Assembly (NCBI GenBank): GCA_963978545.1 | Contig: OZ021729.1 | Span: forward strand, 82,254,670-82,318,669 | DNA: 64,000 nt | Origin: Linyphia triangularis | Taxonomy: Eukaryota; Arthropoda; Arachnida; Araneae; Linyphiidae | Direction: 5' to 3' | Shown here: positions 35,801 through 50,800 of the stretch, piece after piece | Layout of the letters: each line of letters starts with the position of its first letter | Numbering within the stretch: position 1 is the stretch's first letter | Position numbers and translations under genes: made by a program | The notes under the pieces: model-generated | Databases searched by the model: none | The model's input: the letters and a program-made list of their open reading frames with translations, nothing else | What the model was told of the DNA's origin: nothing

Positions 35801-38800
35801 ACATAAATGAAAGAATGATATAAATCATAATACAATACCGAAGCGTAACTGCTATTTTCTCTGTAGGCGATATACTCCTCCGATAGTTAGTGTCGGGTTT
35901 TTGCAGTCTGGAACATAATTTCTTCACCAACTCGTCGAAGCTCTCAATCGACATCCGGAAAAAGTTTAAAATTTTTACTTTGTCTTCTCTTAACTGCGGG
36001 TAAAGACAGAAGAACATACCGAATGTTGATCGGCTCTAAACAATGGGATGAATCCACATAGTGCGATTAATTCGATTCTTTTTCCTTCGATATTTTATAT
36101 ACGAATATGCTAAGCATGCTCTTATTCATTCCATTTCGAACAAACACAAAATCCTCTCAGAGGAAAATTTTGGTCGTTTGAGAATGCACCTAATGAGGGA
36201 GAGAGAGAGAGAAAAGCGAAAATATCCTGCATGTCAAATTACACCCTCTTTCCACCGGATACTCATCCTGCAACTTTTTGTCTCTTTAGGGGAGAGGTCA
36301 AAGGTCATAGTGACAGTGCAGTTCCAGGGCCGCTCGGGAGGAACCGATTCAAGTGTGATTGACAGATCCGCCAAAAGTGAACCGGCTAGAAAGTGTGAAG
36401 TCAGAATAATGGTAATACGGGAACGAGAATGTTATGGTTTTAGAATTGAAAAGGGGAAATTCAAGGACTTTCCAGGCTTTTTTAGAAATAATCCTATTTT
36501 TCCAGGCTATTCAAGGCCTTGAAAAAAAATAATGAAATTCAAGGACTTTCCAGGTTTTCCAGGCCGCGTACGCACCCTGGTTACTTATGTTGAGTATGTT
36601 AAAAAATAAAACTTTTTTTTTAAAGTAAAAACATACAAATTTACAAAATTTTATCAATCAAGAATTAATTCTATCCCCCCCCCCCCCTTCTTCAGGCATA
36701 GAATTCTGTAAAAGGTCCTTTTTCAGAAGTATAATATAATTCATAAAAAATAATTCTGTTAAAAAATTCTATTTTAGAAATTAGATTTAGTGGTAAGTCT
36801 TTTATACAGAAATAAGATTTTTAAGGGTATTTTATCAAACATAAAATTTTTCAACATCTCTATTTTGAAAATTGAAATTGTGTGATGGGATCAGTAAAAG
36901 GGCCCAACTATTTTTAAACAGAGCTCTGCATACAGACAAGAATTTAACACCCCCACACTTCTATGCAGTAGAAAAATGAATAACTGGAAATCTATTGCAA
37001 ATATAAAGAACTTACCTTCTGTTGGAAGGTGGTGGGCAGAAACAGATTCCAAGATGACCTTGGAACGCACAGAAGGTACTGGGGGACTCTTTCTCCCCTC
37101 TACCTCCTGTCAACAGAAACAAATATCTTATTGGGGCAAAGGAAAATTATGTTAGAAAAAAAACAAGATTTATAATTTGTTTCATTAATCCTAAAACACT
37201 TATATGATTTTTAAAATGTGCATATTTATAAAGGTTGATATTTTTTTTTGTATTAAGGAGAATGTTCAACTTGTTCCTGTTCCATAAAACTAATGTCTTA
37301 ATTATTTATTTTATTTTTGCCCAAAGCATTTGTCATTTTTTTTTTTATATATATATTATTATTATTTTTTTTTATTATTATTATTATTTTTTATTATTAT
37401 TATTATTACACTTTAAAATCTCTTTATAAATTAACTTATAAAACTTTACAAAAATAATAATTAAAAAAAAAAAAAAAAAAACACGTAATTTTCTCTTTAA
37501 ATTTTGTTATGCTATTTTTATATTTGTTGTTATACCTGAAAGAAGAAAAAAAATGTATACATTTTAAAGTAATGCTTCGGCAGATGTTGGGGCAAAAAAA
37601 ATGAGGCAATTGGTCTATGAAGCAAGAACATGCTAAACATAAATGTTAAAACTAACAAATAAACATTAAATGTTAAAACTAACAATGTTAGTGATACTTG
37701 TATTTTATGGCTGTTTATAAACCTATTCCTTTTAAGTAAATATGTTAGTATTCTCTTTATCTTTAAACAATTGATAGAACTTGAAAGTTTCAGGTTTGTT
37801 ATTTTTTTCCAAAACAGTTTTCATGAATGTAATAAAAAATATTGCTCTCTAAGAACACATTGTCTTTTAGACGTAGTTTACTATTTTAACTTAACAATAA
37901 CAATGTCCTTAAACTAGGAAAAAGTTTTTTAAAAAAAATCTAAAAAGCAGTTTTTACACTTACAGGGGAATTTTGCAGTGAATTTTCTAAAAAAAGGTAG
38001 GAATTCTTAGTTTTCTTAGGTAGGAATTTTAAGGATTAAAAAATGTAAGGAACATTTTAGGGATAATTCTTTAAAATTTTAGGGATAATTTCACAAATTT
38101 TAACATAATTTTTAAAAATTTAGGGATATTTCTTTTAAAGTTAACATAGGCTCCTAACATGGACATTCTTTTCAAAGCATATTTCAATACCGGCAAAAAA
38201 CTGCTAATTAAAAAAAAAATTAATAATTAAAATCTCAGGAAAGATTTTCTCCTCTCAAGGATCATCTGGTTTTTTCACGAATTTTGGAGGTAAAACAGGC
38301 AAATTTCGAGTTTTTTTTTTTTTTTTAACTACTGAAAAATTTAAGTACAATTTAGGAAGGAACACAAATTTAATGAATATATTAGGAATTTTAGGGTGAA
38401 TGCGACCCGTGCCATCACAATAAATCATATCACTACTTCTAAACGAACTTGTGTGCTTGACACATGCATTCTACAAAAATTAAACATTTCAAGTTTGTGT
38501 TGTAAGAATTTACAAATATATTTACGGCCGAAAATTCAAACAGAAATTTTAAAAGGGAAGTTATCTGTGACCTTTCTATTGATGAACAGCCAGTGCCACT
38601 AGGATTTATAGTTTTGTCTGGTAATGTTTAACACAGACAGAAGGAATAAGTTTTTCATTACACTTTAAACAAGAAACTAAATTTATCATCAAGACAACTT
38701 ATTCTTACATCATTGAATATGCTGTAGGAAGGATCCTTCTACGTAAAAGATATAGATCCGAGCAAATCACAACTTATATGTTAATATTGATAACCTACGC

Positions 38801-41800
38801 ACATAGTCTTGTATTAAACTTAAATATAGAGTGATAACAAAAAAGAGAATAAGCGCTTTTAAATTTTAATTTTATTTAATACTTTACTTTTCTAACCACG
38901 GTTACTATAAGAGTTTTAACGAATCATACCACTTTCACGACGTCACTCACTTGGCGAATCCTTATTGGCTACCACGACTAACCCTGTCTCCTCTCAATTC
39001 AAGACGTCACATGTAAGATTATTGAGCAGCCAATCAGCGCGCAGTAAAACCGGATCACACATCACTGTAGCATATTCAATAAGGTCAGGATAACTTGTCT
39101 CGAACTATAGAGACATTTATCATCCTTTAAGAAAACTAAATACAAAACGAAAATTTGACAATTTTCAAAATAACGTCTTCATGTCAGAACGAAGGTTGCG
39201 ATTTTTCTGCTCGTTTTAATGTTATAATTTTTCTGTGCATTCTTATTTTTCATTACTTTACACTCAAATAAATTCTAACCACCTGGTACTTTTCATTACC
39301 CTTGGGCTTGGAATTTCCACCCTGGGTTGGGGTGGAGGTGGCGGCAACGCCCTCTTGCGTCGATCGGCGGCATCTCTCAACTGGAACTCTTCCAGCCTTT
39401 GAATTCTCTCACGATCACGCTGCACAAAAATAAATTAACAAAATCATGCAGAACAACCTTCTAACAACATTTTAAGTGCTAGAAAATTCCTCTAATCTGG
39501 CAATATGCTTTGAAAAGCCAAATAAAATATAATTTAGAAGACGAACGAACACTTTTAATAATTTATGAAATAAAAGTTCTATAATGTAGATTATATATAT
39601 ATCATTTCTGTTAAGCTCAAACAAATTATCTTTATTTTAAGGATATTGAATAACATGAAATAATGCATAAATATAAGTAAAAATATCCCAATATCCCACA
39701 AGCCTTCCTCAAGAAATTCCTGCAACTCAAAAGGCTTAAAAAGGGTCGGAATATTTTGAAAAAATTTCTATAATGTTTGCTCTATAGAGTACAATATATT
39801 TTAGAGGTTTTCCCTCTAAAATATTTCATTTTTACAGTTAGTTTTATCAATGCTTCTAAATAGTTCAATGCATCCCCACCAAATTTTTTCAAGATAATTT
39901 TCTTATTTCATGTTTTTAAAATGACAAGAAATTTCTAGTTACAGTTTCAAAAAGTTTTATTGAAAAATATGTTGATTGAAAACCAATGATGTCTTTCCAT
40001 TCCATTGATGTTTTTAGATAAAATTTAAAAATTGTGTGGGGGCATATTTTTGTGATCAACTTCAATGATAAAGTACATGAATGTGAACTTGCTTAAAAAT
40101 AATATAACCCATAAAAGTTTTTAATATAAATCTTTTATATGCCTTGCCAATTTTTATATTCATTAATAAAGCACCATTTTTGTTGCCAGCATGTGCTTAG
40201 GATGTTGGTATCTAATTTTAAATATTAAAAAGATCTATATCAGTAAAATATGTGGTAAACTACTTTTTAAAATTTATTCATAAAAAATAAGTATTAATTT
40301 ATGCACTCTGATCCAAATATCTTTTATTTATTCTGATTAAAAAAATTTATTACTTATTTATTAAAAAAAATTTGGCAACGGGAAAGAATTTCTTCAATGA
40401 TCGTTCAAATGCTATTTCAGCGTGGTTGGATGATGCCAAGTTGGTTTATTAGTATTCTGTAAAAGCGACCTTTAAGTGACAATGGCAGTTGTTAAAATTT
40501 GTCAGAACGCATTGTCACCAACATCGAATCCATCTATCAAGTTTCAACCCGATTGGTTGACTGGGTTAATTAAGCCTCTTCCGATTTGCCCGCCATCGAC
40601 ATAACCAGCCTCACACACACAAAATTGAAGTTAATATAAAGGATTTAAAAAAAGAATAAATTCTAAATTAAAGATAATGTATCAAAGAGGGAAATTTAAA
40701 AATTTTCAATTAGAAAAAATCTAATTTACAATTCTCTTTACATTTCTTGCGAATTTAAAAGTAAACAAAACAGCTGTAAACAAGTTAATTTACTTTTACC
40801 TACTTTTGGTCTAGACTATACATAATATACATTAAAAAGCAAAAACAATTGAAGGATATTGTCTTCATGGTCTATAGTGCAAAAAATGGGTTGAAATTAA
40901 GGTCATTATAGTGAAAATATGTGCATTTCTCACTGCAGACCAATTGAGGTAATGAATTGCAATACAAACCTATTAAGCGTCTGCAGTACAAAAACATTGT
41001 TTAAAAATAACGTCATAAAAATATTTAGGAAACAGTTTTTAATATTTGTGTCAGGGAAATAATTTCTTTTTGCATTAAACATTACTCTCTGGTATACTTT
41101 TCTTATTAATATAGTGGATAAATTATAAAAAGCATTTTTCTTATAGTCCAAGAGACAACTGCAATTTTTGGACCCCATCGAACACCATTCTGAATTTTTT
41201 ATAGAAATTGGAAAAAAGTGAGTAGATTACGAATCCACTGGTCTGCCATGACAAAAATGGCCAAAACTGATCAAAAATCGACTTGGTATGAGTTGAACTA
41301 AAATCTGATAGCCAAATATGTCATAACTTGCCAAAAAGAGAACAAACTTTTTCATCTGGCAACCCACTGCATTTTGATTTTTAATGAGAAAAACCGCAAA
41401 CGATTTCTGATCTCTGGCTAGGAAAACTTGTATCTTTTAAAAGTAAGCCGAATAGGCGACATCAGTTACGTCATCAGTGACGTAATGTTTATTGCCAATT
41501 TGTCTCATTTGTGAAAGATGCGAGTAAGCCATAACCACACATCCGAATCGTCTGCAACCTTCTTAATTGAAAATAAAAGAGTGAGGGTTACCAAATAAAA
41601 AAAAAGCTCATTATTTGGCAAGTTATGGCGCATTTGGCAATTGGATTTAGTTCAACTTATTAAAAGTTGATTTTTGACCAGTTTCGGCCATTTTTGCCAG
41701 GGCAGACCAGTGGATTCGTAATCTACTCACTTTTCTCTAATTTCTATAAAAAATTCAGAATGATGTTCGATGGGGTCCAAAAAAGAAATATTTTAGTGCT

Positions 41801-44800
41801 TCTGACCTGTTCGCTTTTTCTTTGTGTTCGCATCTGTTCTTCCTCATATTCTCTCAGCATCTGAAGTCGCTGCTCTTCTATTCGTCGAGCGATTTGATCG
41901 TCATGCTCCCGCAATCGTCTTTTCTCTTCAGCCTCAAGAGCTCGCTTCTCCTCAATCTGAAAAAAAAAAAAAGATTACTGATCAGGAGCGCAACCAGGAG
42001 GAGGGCTTTGAATGTCAGAACCTCTTCAAGGACCCTCAAAATCCCGATATTTTCTTATAAATTAATAATAAACTCAGTAATTGTAAATAATTATTTTATT
42101 TACATAATTGTAATAATTAATTATAATAATTATTGTAAATAATTATTTACAATTACTGAGTAATTGTAAATTGAGAAAGTTCTGCGTGAAAATAATTTTT
42201 TAAACAGAAAAACACAAAAGCAAACTTGGGACTCAATTGAAAACTCCTCGAACAGACATTTTCTGGTTGCTCCACTGTTACTGATTCCAGGATATTAAAA
42301 GGAAACTATACCAAAACACTTGTATATTTCTTATAATATATATACGAGAAACTTTATACAAGTAATTTTCAATAAATAATAACTCCATGAATTATTTAAC
42401 TAATTAAAAAAAAATTCTAGCATTTTTGATAAATTTTATATTGTTTTTGAGTTGAACATTTTTAAAACAGAACTTCTAATGCCAATTAAAAAGACAATGT
42501 TATTTACCTTAGCAAATTGTTCGAAAAAAATAAAATAAATTACAATTTTCATAACTTACCTTACTAAAAACGTAGAATCGACATGGTTTCTTAAACTTGA
42601 AAAAGAAAAACCTCAACGACTTATCAAGCACTTTTTAAGGATGTGTGTTATACACACAAATATACATTAAAAAAAAATCCAAACTTTTGTTTTTATTGCC
42701 AAATGGCGCATGTTCAAATCGAGTAAATACAAAAATTGTTTTTTAGGTTTCAATAGAAGAAGAAAACCTTTGAGTATATCAGAAGCAGTACTATGTCCCT
42801 TAAAAACAAAAGTAGGTAGCACTCACTTGGTTATTGTGCCAATTTTGGATGTGAATACCTACTTATTTTTCTTATTTCATCATATTGAAACTTTCATCAA
42901 ATAATAATACAAAATTCTTAGCGATTAAACTGTCTTCTCTGAAGATAAAGCTGGATCCAAATTATGCACAATTTTTTTTCTCACCACATGAAAATTTAGA
43001 TGGAATAGCAAACCTGTGATAAAATAATTTATCAATGTTTTCATTTTAATAATTTATCAATTTTATAAGAGCCCTGATTTTTTATGGTTTTCAATGTCCA
43101 TAGTATTTCAGCATCTAAATCTTTGTTTTAAATTGCATGCACCTCCATCATGCTTACTTGAGATGATATGAATGATAACTAGATTGTTGCTTTCGGGGTA
43201 TCTTTTGTCGTTAGAAACAGTTCAAACAATGCTCATCGAACTTCTTCTTATAGAAAATAAATCCATTTGCTTTTTGCACTTTGCATGGCTATTTGAAGCA
43301 CTTTCTTTCCCATTGATGCTGAGCTCCAATTTTTGGCCCACAAAATACATCATGTTAAATGCCAATCCAACACATAGACTTGCAACCATGAATTATTCAA
43401 CTTTTCTAACCAGCTTCAATTGAAAATGCATTTTTCGGACAGTTTCACACTGTGCATAAAAATGAAACAAGAGATCACGTGATTCAATTGGAGTAAGCCA
43501 TTTATCAGATATGTTACTCTGAGTTGTTAGCTTGCAGCATGGGCCACACAGTACACATTGAAGGGGGAAAATAAAGTGTCGAGAGGAATGACGGAATCTC
43601 AAACGTTCTGGTGGTTTTCTGGTAACTAATTGGTATCTGGTTGCTTAATTAATTTCGAAGGATTTTGCTCATTTTGAAAGTCAAAATTTGTAAAGAAGCT
43701 ATGTTTTTAGAAAATAAAATTCAGCACTTTAAACATATTTTTTAAAACGTCAAGGTTTTCAAGCACTTGAAAATGGAAGTTATTTTGTCAAGCACATTTC
43801 CAGATTTTTTGAAAACATATGAACCATGATAATAAAAATTAAGGCAGTTTGAAAAGTTTTGCCAAAATATGTATTTGTGTAGCTTTAGCAATTACAAAAA
43901 TTAAATAAAAAAATTAAAAATTTGAAGACACATAATAAATTAGATTTTATAATACCACTTAAACAACTGAATTTAAAAACTGAACCTTAGGAAAATACAA
44001 GTATTATTTTCGTACCTGCCTCCGCAGTTCTTCTCTGTACGAAAGCTGTTTGTTCTTTGACGAGTTTTGCTGCTCGGAAGGAAACATCACACAGCTCCTT
44101 GAAGCTGCACAAAGAAGGTCGTATGAGTGCGTTAGAACTTAAATTACATAAATATCTGTTTTAAGATGGGTTAGTAACAATACATTTACATATTAATATA
44201 GCTTGGCAGGTCATAAGAGGATTGATTTATGGTTAATACGCAAACATATTTATTTGGAAGGTGGAGTATAGAAACAGATCAATAACTATTATGCTCATTC
44301 TTCAGAAAATGTCTGAAAAGTTTTGGATTTCCCAACTACCTTGACTTAACGCAGGGTGGTCACAAAATTCATAAAAAAATTTTCCCTGATGAATTTCTAA
44401 AAAATTCCCTGATTTTAAAGAAAACTTTTTTCAAATTTTTCAAACTTTTCCAGGAGAGTAGACACCCTGATCAGATAGAACACGCACACGAAAGGAAATG
44501 ATACACCCATTTTTTAAAAATAGTTTTGGTGGTAATGAAAAGTTAAATATTCTGAAAGATGAAATTTCTAACTATTACCGCCACAATCACAGTAAATAGC
44601 GCTAAATGTGGATGAACGGGGAAAAGTACCAACAATATAATAGAAAATTTCCCTGACTTTTGTGAAATTTTAAAAAATCTCCTGACATTTTACTTATTTT
44701 TTCCAGAAATAAAAAGCTCCCTGACTTCAAGGAACTCTCTCTTCTTGGCCACTCTCTAATGGTACTTCATTCTTTGTTTTAAAAATTAGGTAATAACATC

Positions 44801-47800
44801 ACTCTTATTGTGTGTTTGTATTGGGCTTGTTGAGTTACACCCTAGACCAACAGTTCCCAACCTTTTTAGTTGTGCGGACCACCTATTTGTCATAAAAAAC
44901 TTTGTGGCCCACTAGCTAATAGAATGTGTGCATGCGTGCTTCAGTAATTAATAAAACATATTGTAAAAGAAGGATTAAACAATACTTTTTTTTATGTTAA
45001 GAAAGGAACTTTGTTTTCACTTTGTTGTAACAATTATAACAAAACTAAAAAACAAGTAGTCAAAGTTTAAAAAAAAAAAAGTCAATAGTATTTTTGACAT
45101 TGTTTGTCCCTGATGCGAGAGTCAATATCTGGATTAAAACTGGATAGTTTACTCTATGCTATTGAACTCATGCATTATTCACTCGTTACACCATCGAATA
45201 ATTGGGTTGTTGCTAACAATCGAGTGACTCGATTGTTCCTAACTGTACCCCTGAAGCTCCTATAATATTTATCTTGGTTTATACTACCAGCGTCCACGGC
45301 CCAGTACCAAACTACTTGCGGCCCATGGGTTGGGAACCGCTGCCCTAGACAATCGATGGTAACTCAAAACACAAACAATTAGACTATTTCTGCTAGTTCT
45401 CAGTTCTACTATGTTACTTTGGATAAAAGTGCTTACTAATGAGATTTCCACCCGAGTCCCGTAAAGGGTCCCCTCCTCCACCCCTGCGCTCTCCCCTGCT
45501 AAACCTGAAAGACACAAAAACAGGAGCTTTAAGAGAAAGTACCAGAATGGATCATTCCCTATGTTGCAATCTTCTAGTCCAGTGCATTTAGAAACTACTT
45601 GCTATAAAAACCTCGACATTTGGTGAGAAGGTACGAAAAAGATCACTAAATGAAATGACAACATAAGTGGTTTTCATTTAATGTATATCTATTATAAGTA
45701 GAAATTAAAATATCAAACGACAAAACCAGGTGGTGCCACTGCATATGCATTGACGTAAGGATTTCAAATACCTTAAAATAAAATATATAAGATGCTATTT
45801 TCGAGTTTTGAATTGATGCCATTTCATGAAGTGACCATATTTGTTGCTACGTACCAAATGTCAAGGTTTTATAGAAAGTAGTGTCTAAATGCACTAGGCT
45901 AGAAAACTGTATATATAGGGAATGATCCTTACTAGGACTTCCTTTAAACAAACATCCTCACACACAGAAAAATACAAGTACAAAAGTGTTTGTAGAAGAC
46001 AAATTATTGGGGGGGGGGGGGGGGGGGGGCAATGAGTTTTCTAAAAAAATTTAGATGGAAATTTTAGGGATAATTCTAAACATTTTAGTAATAGTTGCCA
46101 AACATTTTGAGGATAATTCGAAAACATAGGTATGTAAATCTTTTCACGTCGATATAGGCTCCTAACACAGACATTCTTTCCGGAGCTTGTTATGGTCTAC
46201 GATGTTGTTAGGGTAAAGTGTTTTTATTTCCTTTTGTACCCAGTAATTTTCTGGTTTTGAGCTTTTTCTGTAAAGAAGGTTTTTCTTTTTACCCTGCTCA
46301 TGCACAGCACTTGGTTTTCTTTTCCTCTGTTTCGTTGTATTACGTCATCGCCGACGTAAAGTATAGTACGCCCGACGATGACGTATGCAACCAATCGCAA
46401 AGGTATACCCTCTCATGTTCATGGATGTACTCCCGGAGCATGCGTAGTCGCGACCACATCTCACTGGAGTGTATCCGTGAGCAGGAGAGGTATATAAGTG
46501 TTGGTACTTTTGTGTCTTCTATCCATCACACTGGTATGGTGTGAGAATTTTCATAGCAGGCCGTAGTAGAGCCGATAATCTATTTCTGCATGTTAGCAAT
46601 GGCTGCCATTTTTGTTTCAACATATTTTCTTCGTACTTGCAAGACTTTTTATATTATTAAATCTATTTATTCTGACAAACGCCTCTGTCAATTATTACAT
46701 CATAAACTTCCTCTCAGATGTAATAGGGTATTTGACAAATTTTCAAAATATGTTTTAAATAAAGCGTTTGCCCAAAATAAAAGACACATATTTTTTCTTT
46801 TTCCAAAATAATGCTACAAAGCCCAAAAATTACATTTTAAAATGCAAGCAGAAGCCCCGCCCCTAAAACGCTGCTCAAAAATCCTTGTGACTGTGTGACG
46901 TCACTATTGGATAAACAGCATCGCGAATAAGTTTCAAGCGAGATTGTGAAACTGTAATATATTCTTTTCTTTTAATTTTTTTTCAAGGAAATTTCTTACC
47001 GGCATTGTGTTGTACCCTACTGTACAAGTACTTCAATTAACAGTTGAACACTAATTGGGTAAAACTTCCCAAGTACGGAATGGATTCTGCGCCAAGAATT
47101 GTTTGCATAAAACCGCTCCAAGTTATGGCGGATTTTTGTTATGGCATTTTCTTAAGATAATCTTGTGTTACTATTCACTTCAATGCATTATTACTTGTTT
47201 TTTTAACCCTGTAAATGTTTAAATAAGATCAGACGTAAATTATAACAAGTGTTCTGATTCCTCCCCTTCTGCGGATTGAATCCGAACACCATGAATCAAA
47301 TCAAAATAAATGCAAGTCATGTTTTTTCCAACATTTTTGGGTTTGATTATCATAGAAGAAGGTATGACCCAAGTTTTATAGTCAAAAATTAGTTTTTTAA
47401 CGATATTATTACACCAGATTTTTACTTTGAAAGTTGAAAAGGTTTCCGATTCACCCCGTTTTTTAATTATATTTTAATCACTAATAATTTTGCTTATGTT
47501 TTCATAATTATTATAACTGCGTGTAGTTCTTGTTTTACAAATTAAAATAACTGGGAGATTTATTTATATACACAGATGTTTTAACATTTCTAAACACTGC
47601 AGAAAAAAACTCTGGGCTTAGTTTGAAAAAGAATCCCACCATCAATGCGCCTATTTTGGGTAAATTTAAAAGGTATGCTTTTACGAAACTGTCATACATT
47701 TTTCCAATAAAGCTTCTTTAAATAAATATTTCCTAAAATTCATCTACAATGGTCATAATTAATCAAGAATTAGGAAGAAAGACGAACCAAGCTTAAAAAT

Positions 47801-50800
47801 AAACATATGAAGTAATTTGTTTACAAACTTCCACTTCACGGTAGTGACATCACACTCTGGGAGAATCTTAAGCGATTGTTTCTGATAACATGACGAAGCA
47901 CTCAGAAAACCATGTTTTAAAATTCGATTTATTAAACTTTGAGCAATTATTTCTAGTAGAAAATTATTGCATTATTATTACTTCGTTAAGTACTATGTAT
48001 ATGCCGCATTTGGTAATTATTTGTTGATGGTGTCAAATACCTTATTTCTTAGGTCATTGTGTTACAAAAGAGATTATGAAATTAATATATTTATTATATT
48101 TGAGTTCCTTTACAATATATAAAAATAAGTAAATTATTCAACAATATGTATATAGTTAATACCTCTAGAAATATTTTAGTACATTGTTAAAATGTAATGT
48201 AAGATACTAGAACAATTTTTATAGATTTACCCAATAATTGGTTGAGGAGGTCTTTTATCCAGATATTCATTTCTATTAGTATCCTGAAAAGAAAAAAGAA
48301 ACTGATTTATCTTCATTAGTCTTTTCAATGAAACAACACAAAAACTCAATTAGAATATGAAAATTAAAGAGAAACTTTAAAAATAAGAGTCCCGAACCTT
48401 CGAACAGTTAAAACTCGCTTCTTTGATCTTACACATCTAAAACAACTCCTCCAAAAATAATCAAAACAAGCAATTAAAATATTATGTAATTTTATCAACA
48501 AAGCTACTACAGTTTTTATTTAATTTAATACCAGAGATCATAAATCAATAAAATGTGCATTGAGCAAGCATATACCTCAAATGCAGATTTGTAACTATTA
48601 TTTAAAAATAACTTTAAATAAATCAAAAAACCAGTTTGTGTCTAGTTTGAAAAATTGTATGCTTGTAATCTAAACAAAACCAACAGCAAATCATATTTGT
48701 TTTAAATTCAGCTTTACTTCTTACTAAACTTGGAACTCAGTCCGGAATTAAACTTCTCCGTTATCTTCATCCGATGTCTGCTCCGATGATAATCATTAAC
48801 TGTTTGCATTTCTAACATCTTTGGACTAAACAACAGTGTAATTATAGACTGCAAAGTTACCTTCTCTTTCAATCAATTGTTATATAGCTCCAATCAATTG
48901 TTATATAGCTCCAATCAATTGTTATATAGCTCCAATCAATTGTTGTATATGAATCATTAGTAATGTGACCAAAATGGGCAAGAGACACAAACTATTATAT
49001 AACTACCATGACCAACTGACTTTAATTAATTTGCAATTTGCAACGTAGTGTATAATCATTGACTTCGAAAGCAAAAAAAATAACTCCAGCAAGTCGGTCT
49101 CCAGTTGCCAGTAAGCCAATTCTCCAATTGGTGTAAGAACAGCGTAAAAACAATCTTATGATCTAAAGGAGATATTTTTTTCACAAATATTACACCAAAA
49201 GTTTGATAGTTTGGAAACTGAGCAACCTAATCTACCTGCAACGCTTCAACCTGATTGGATGATGGCAAGGGAGTTAATTAGGCCTCTGCAGATACCGCCA
49301 CCAAAGATAAACATACAAAATCGAAGTTAATATAAAGGATTTAAAAAGGACAATAGTATTCAAGATTTTATTTAATATATTATCTTTTATTTTCTTGTGA
49401 CTTAAGCAGAACAAATAACCTAAGTGTTTTATAAAATAACTTCTCTGCATTTAAAATTAACTAGAAGATAACACCAGAGAATTATCAACAGAGAGCAAGA
49501 CTCCATTCAGTCTTTCTTAGTGAAAAATTAAGCACATTGCAAATGAATTGCAGAAATAAATTGTATAACACTGCATATGCAGATATGCAATGGACAATTC
49601 CGGCATTTTTTAAAAACGAGTGAAATTGGTTTAGATTTATGAAGAATTTATTTATGATTCCAAAAATTTAAATAAAAGTTCTTTAAAAAAAATTAGTTGT
49701 TTAAATATTGAGAAAAGAAAATGCCCCAAAACCAAGCCAAAACCAGTCCAATCAAAACACTTTGCTATAGCTGTGATGTCCTGACGTCCTTCTGTTCTCT
49801 ATGGTTATCGTTAGGTTTCTGCCAAATAGTTGGCGTTGGTTTGGTAGACACTTGCCATATTCCATACAGGTTGGTGCGATTTGTGAGAAACTTGCAAAAC
49901 TGGTTTCTGCTGCTGCATTTCAAGCCAAGATGCTTGGGATCTCAACGTTATATTCAATTCGAGCCGAATGAATCGTTTTCCCGCCAACATCTAACAGGCA
50001 AACTTAGGTTGCAAATGGATAAGTGAGCAGAAATTTTTATGTTTATGGCCTTTTAATTATAAATTGAACTGACTGAAAAAAAATGAAAAAATGCAGGAAT
50101 TGTCAATTGTTGAGAGAATATTTTTGCTCAGGCAAAGTATTAGCAATTACTATAAACAAACGTATCTATACACATTTTTTAAAGAACTACTGTACAAAAA
50201 TAAACAGCAAAACAGACATTTTTGTAATTCCTCTACCAAACAATCAGAACAAAAATTGGCGGATACATGCACACAAAATTGGACCCTCTGGAAAATTTGA
50301 GGTTTGTATCTACTAGTATTAAAAACCTAAATGTAATAAAGACATGAACAAAAGCAATGAAATTAGCATGTAATATTACCTACCATAACATCTTCCCCTT
50401 TAAAAGATGAGTTCAAGACAGTAAGAGATTGAATAGTGCCATTGGGTATCTTTTGAACACTAAAACATTAAAGAAAAATACTTTAAAGGCAACTAAAGAG
50501 TCCTAAAATTAAACAATCATGTTCCTAAAGAACAATTAAACTCTTAAGGATATTAAGATTAATAAATGGGCAAATTATATTGAAGAATGCTAAGAAGTTC
50601 ATTAGTAAAGCGTAAATCATTTTTACAACTAAAGTATTAAAACACTGAAAAATAAACTTTTCAAAAATATTAACCAAAATGTAATAATAAAATTATTAAT
50701 TTAAAATTAATTTAAACTTAAAGATAAAAATAAATATTTGTAGTACTTCAATAACTATTTAAAATAAAGTACAATTAAAGCATAATAATTGATAAAATGA

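Larger units (their letters stand above)
34018..36579. mobile_element. 2.56 kb element with hAT-like ends in intron 12
   Basis: Ends CAGGGTGCATACAC and, from the right, CAGGGTGCGTACGC. Flanks GGTACTTA (34010-34017) and GTTACTTA (36580-36587) match in 7 of 8 bases, as for a hAT 8 bp duplication. Both subterminal regions have AAATTCAAGGACTTTC. The interior includes a Harbinger transposase remnant and a tiny SINE-like insertion, so it is a composite or was hit by later insertions. Confidence 0.7.

Noticed and set aside
39271..39299. Alternative donor of exon K at ACCAG|GTGGTT
   Set aside because: Joining it to exon L puts a TAG stop almost at once; the GTAATG donor keeps the frame.
43160..43602. 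Possible gene with overlapping ORFs on both strands
   Set aside because: No domain, no splice logic with the CSPP1-like gene, and composition suggests an old repeat.
48870..48953. CRISPR-like array
   Set aside because: The units are contiguous 21 bp repeats without spacers, in eukaryotic intron DNA.
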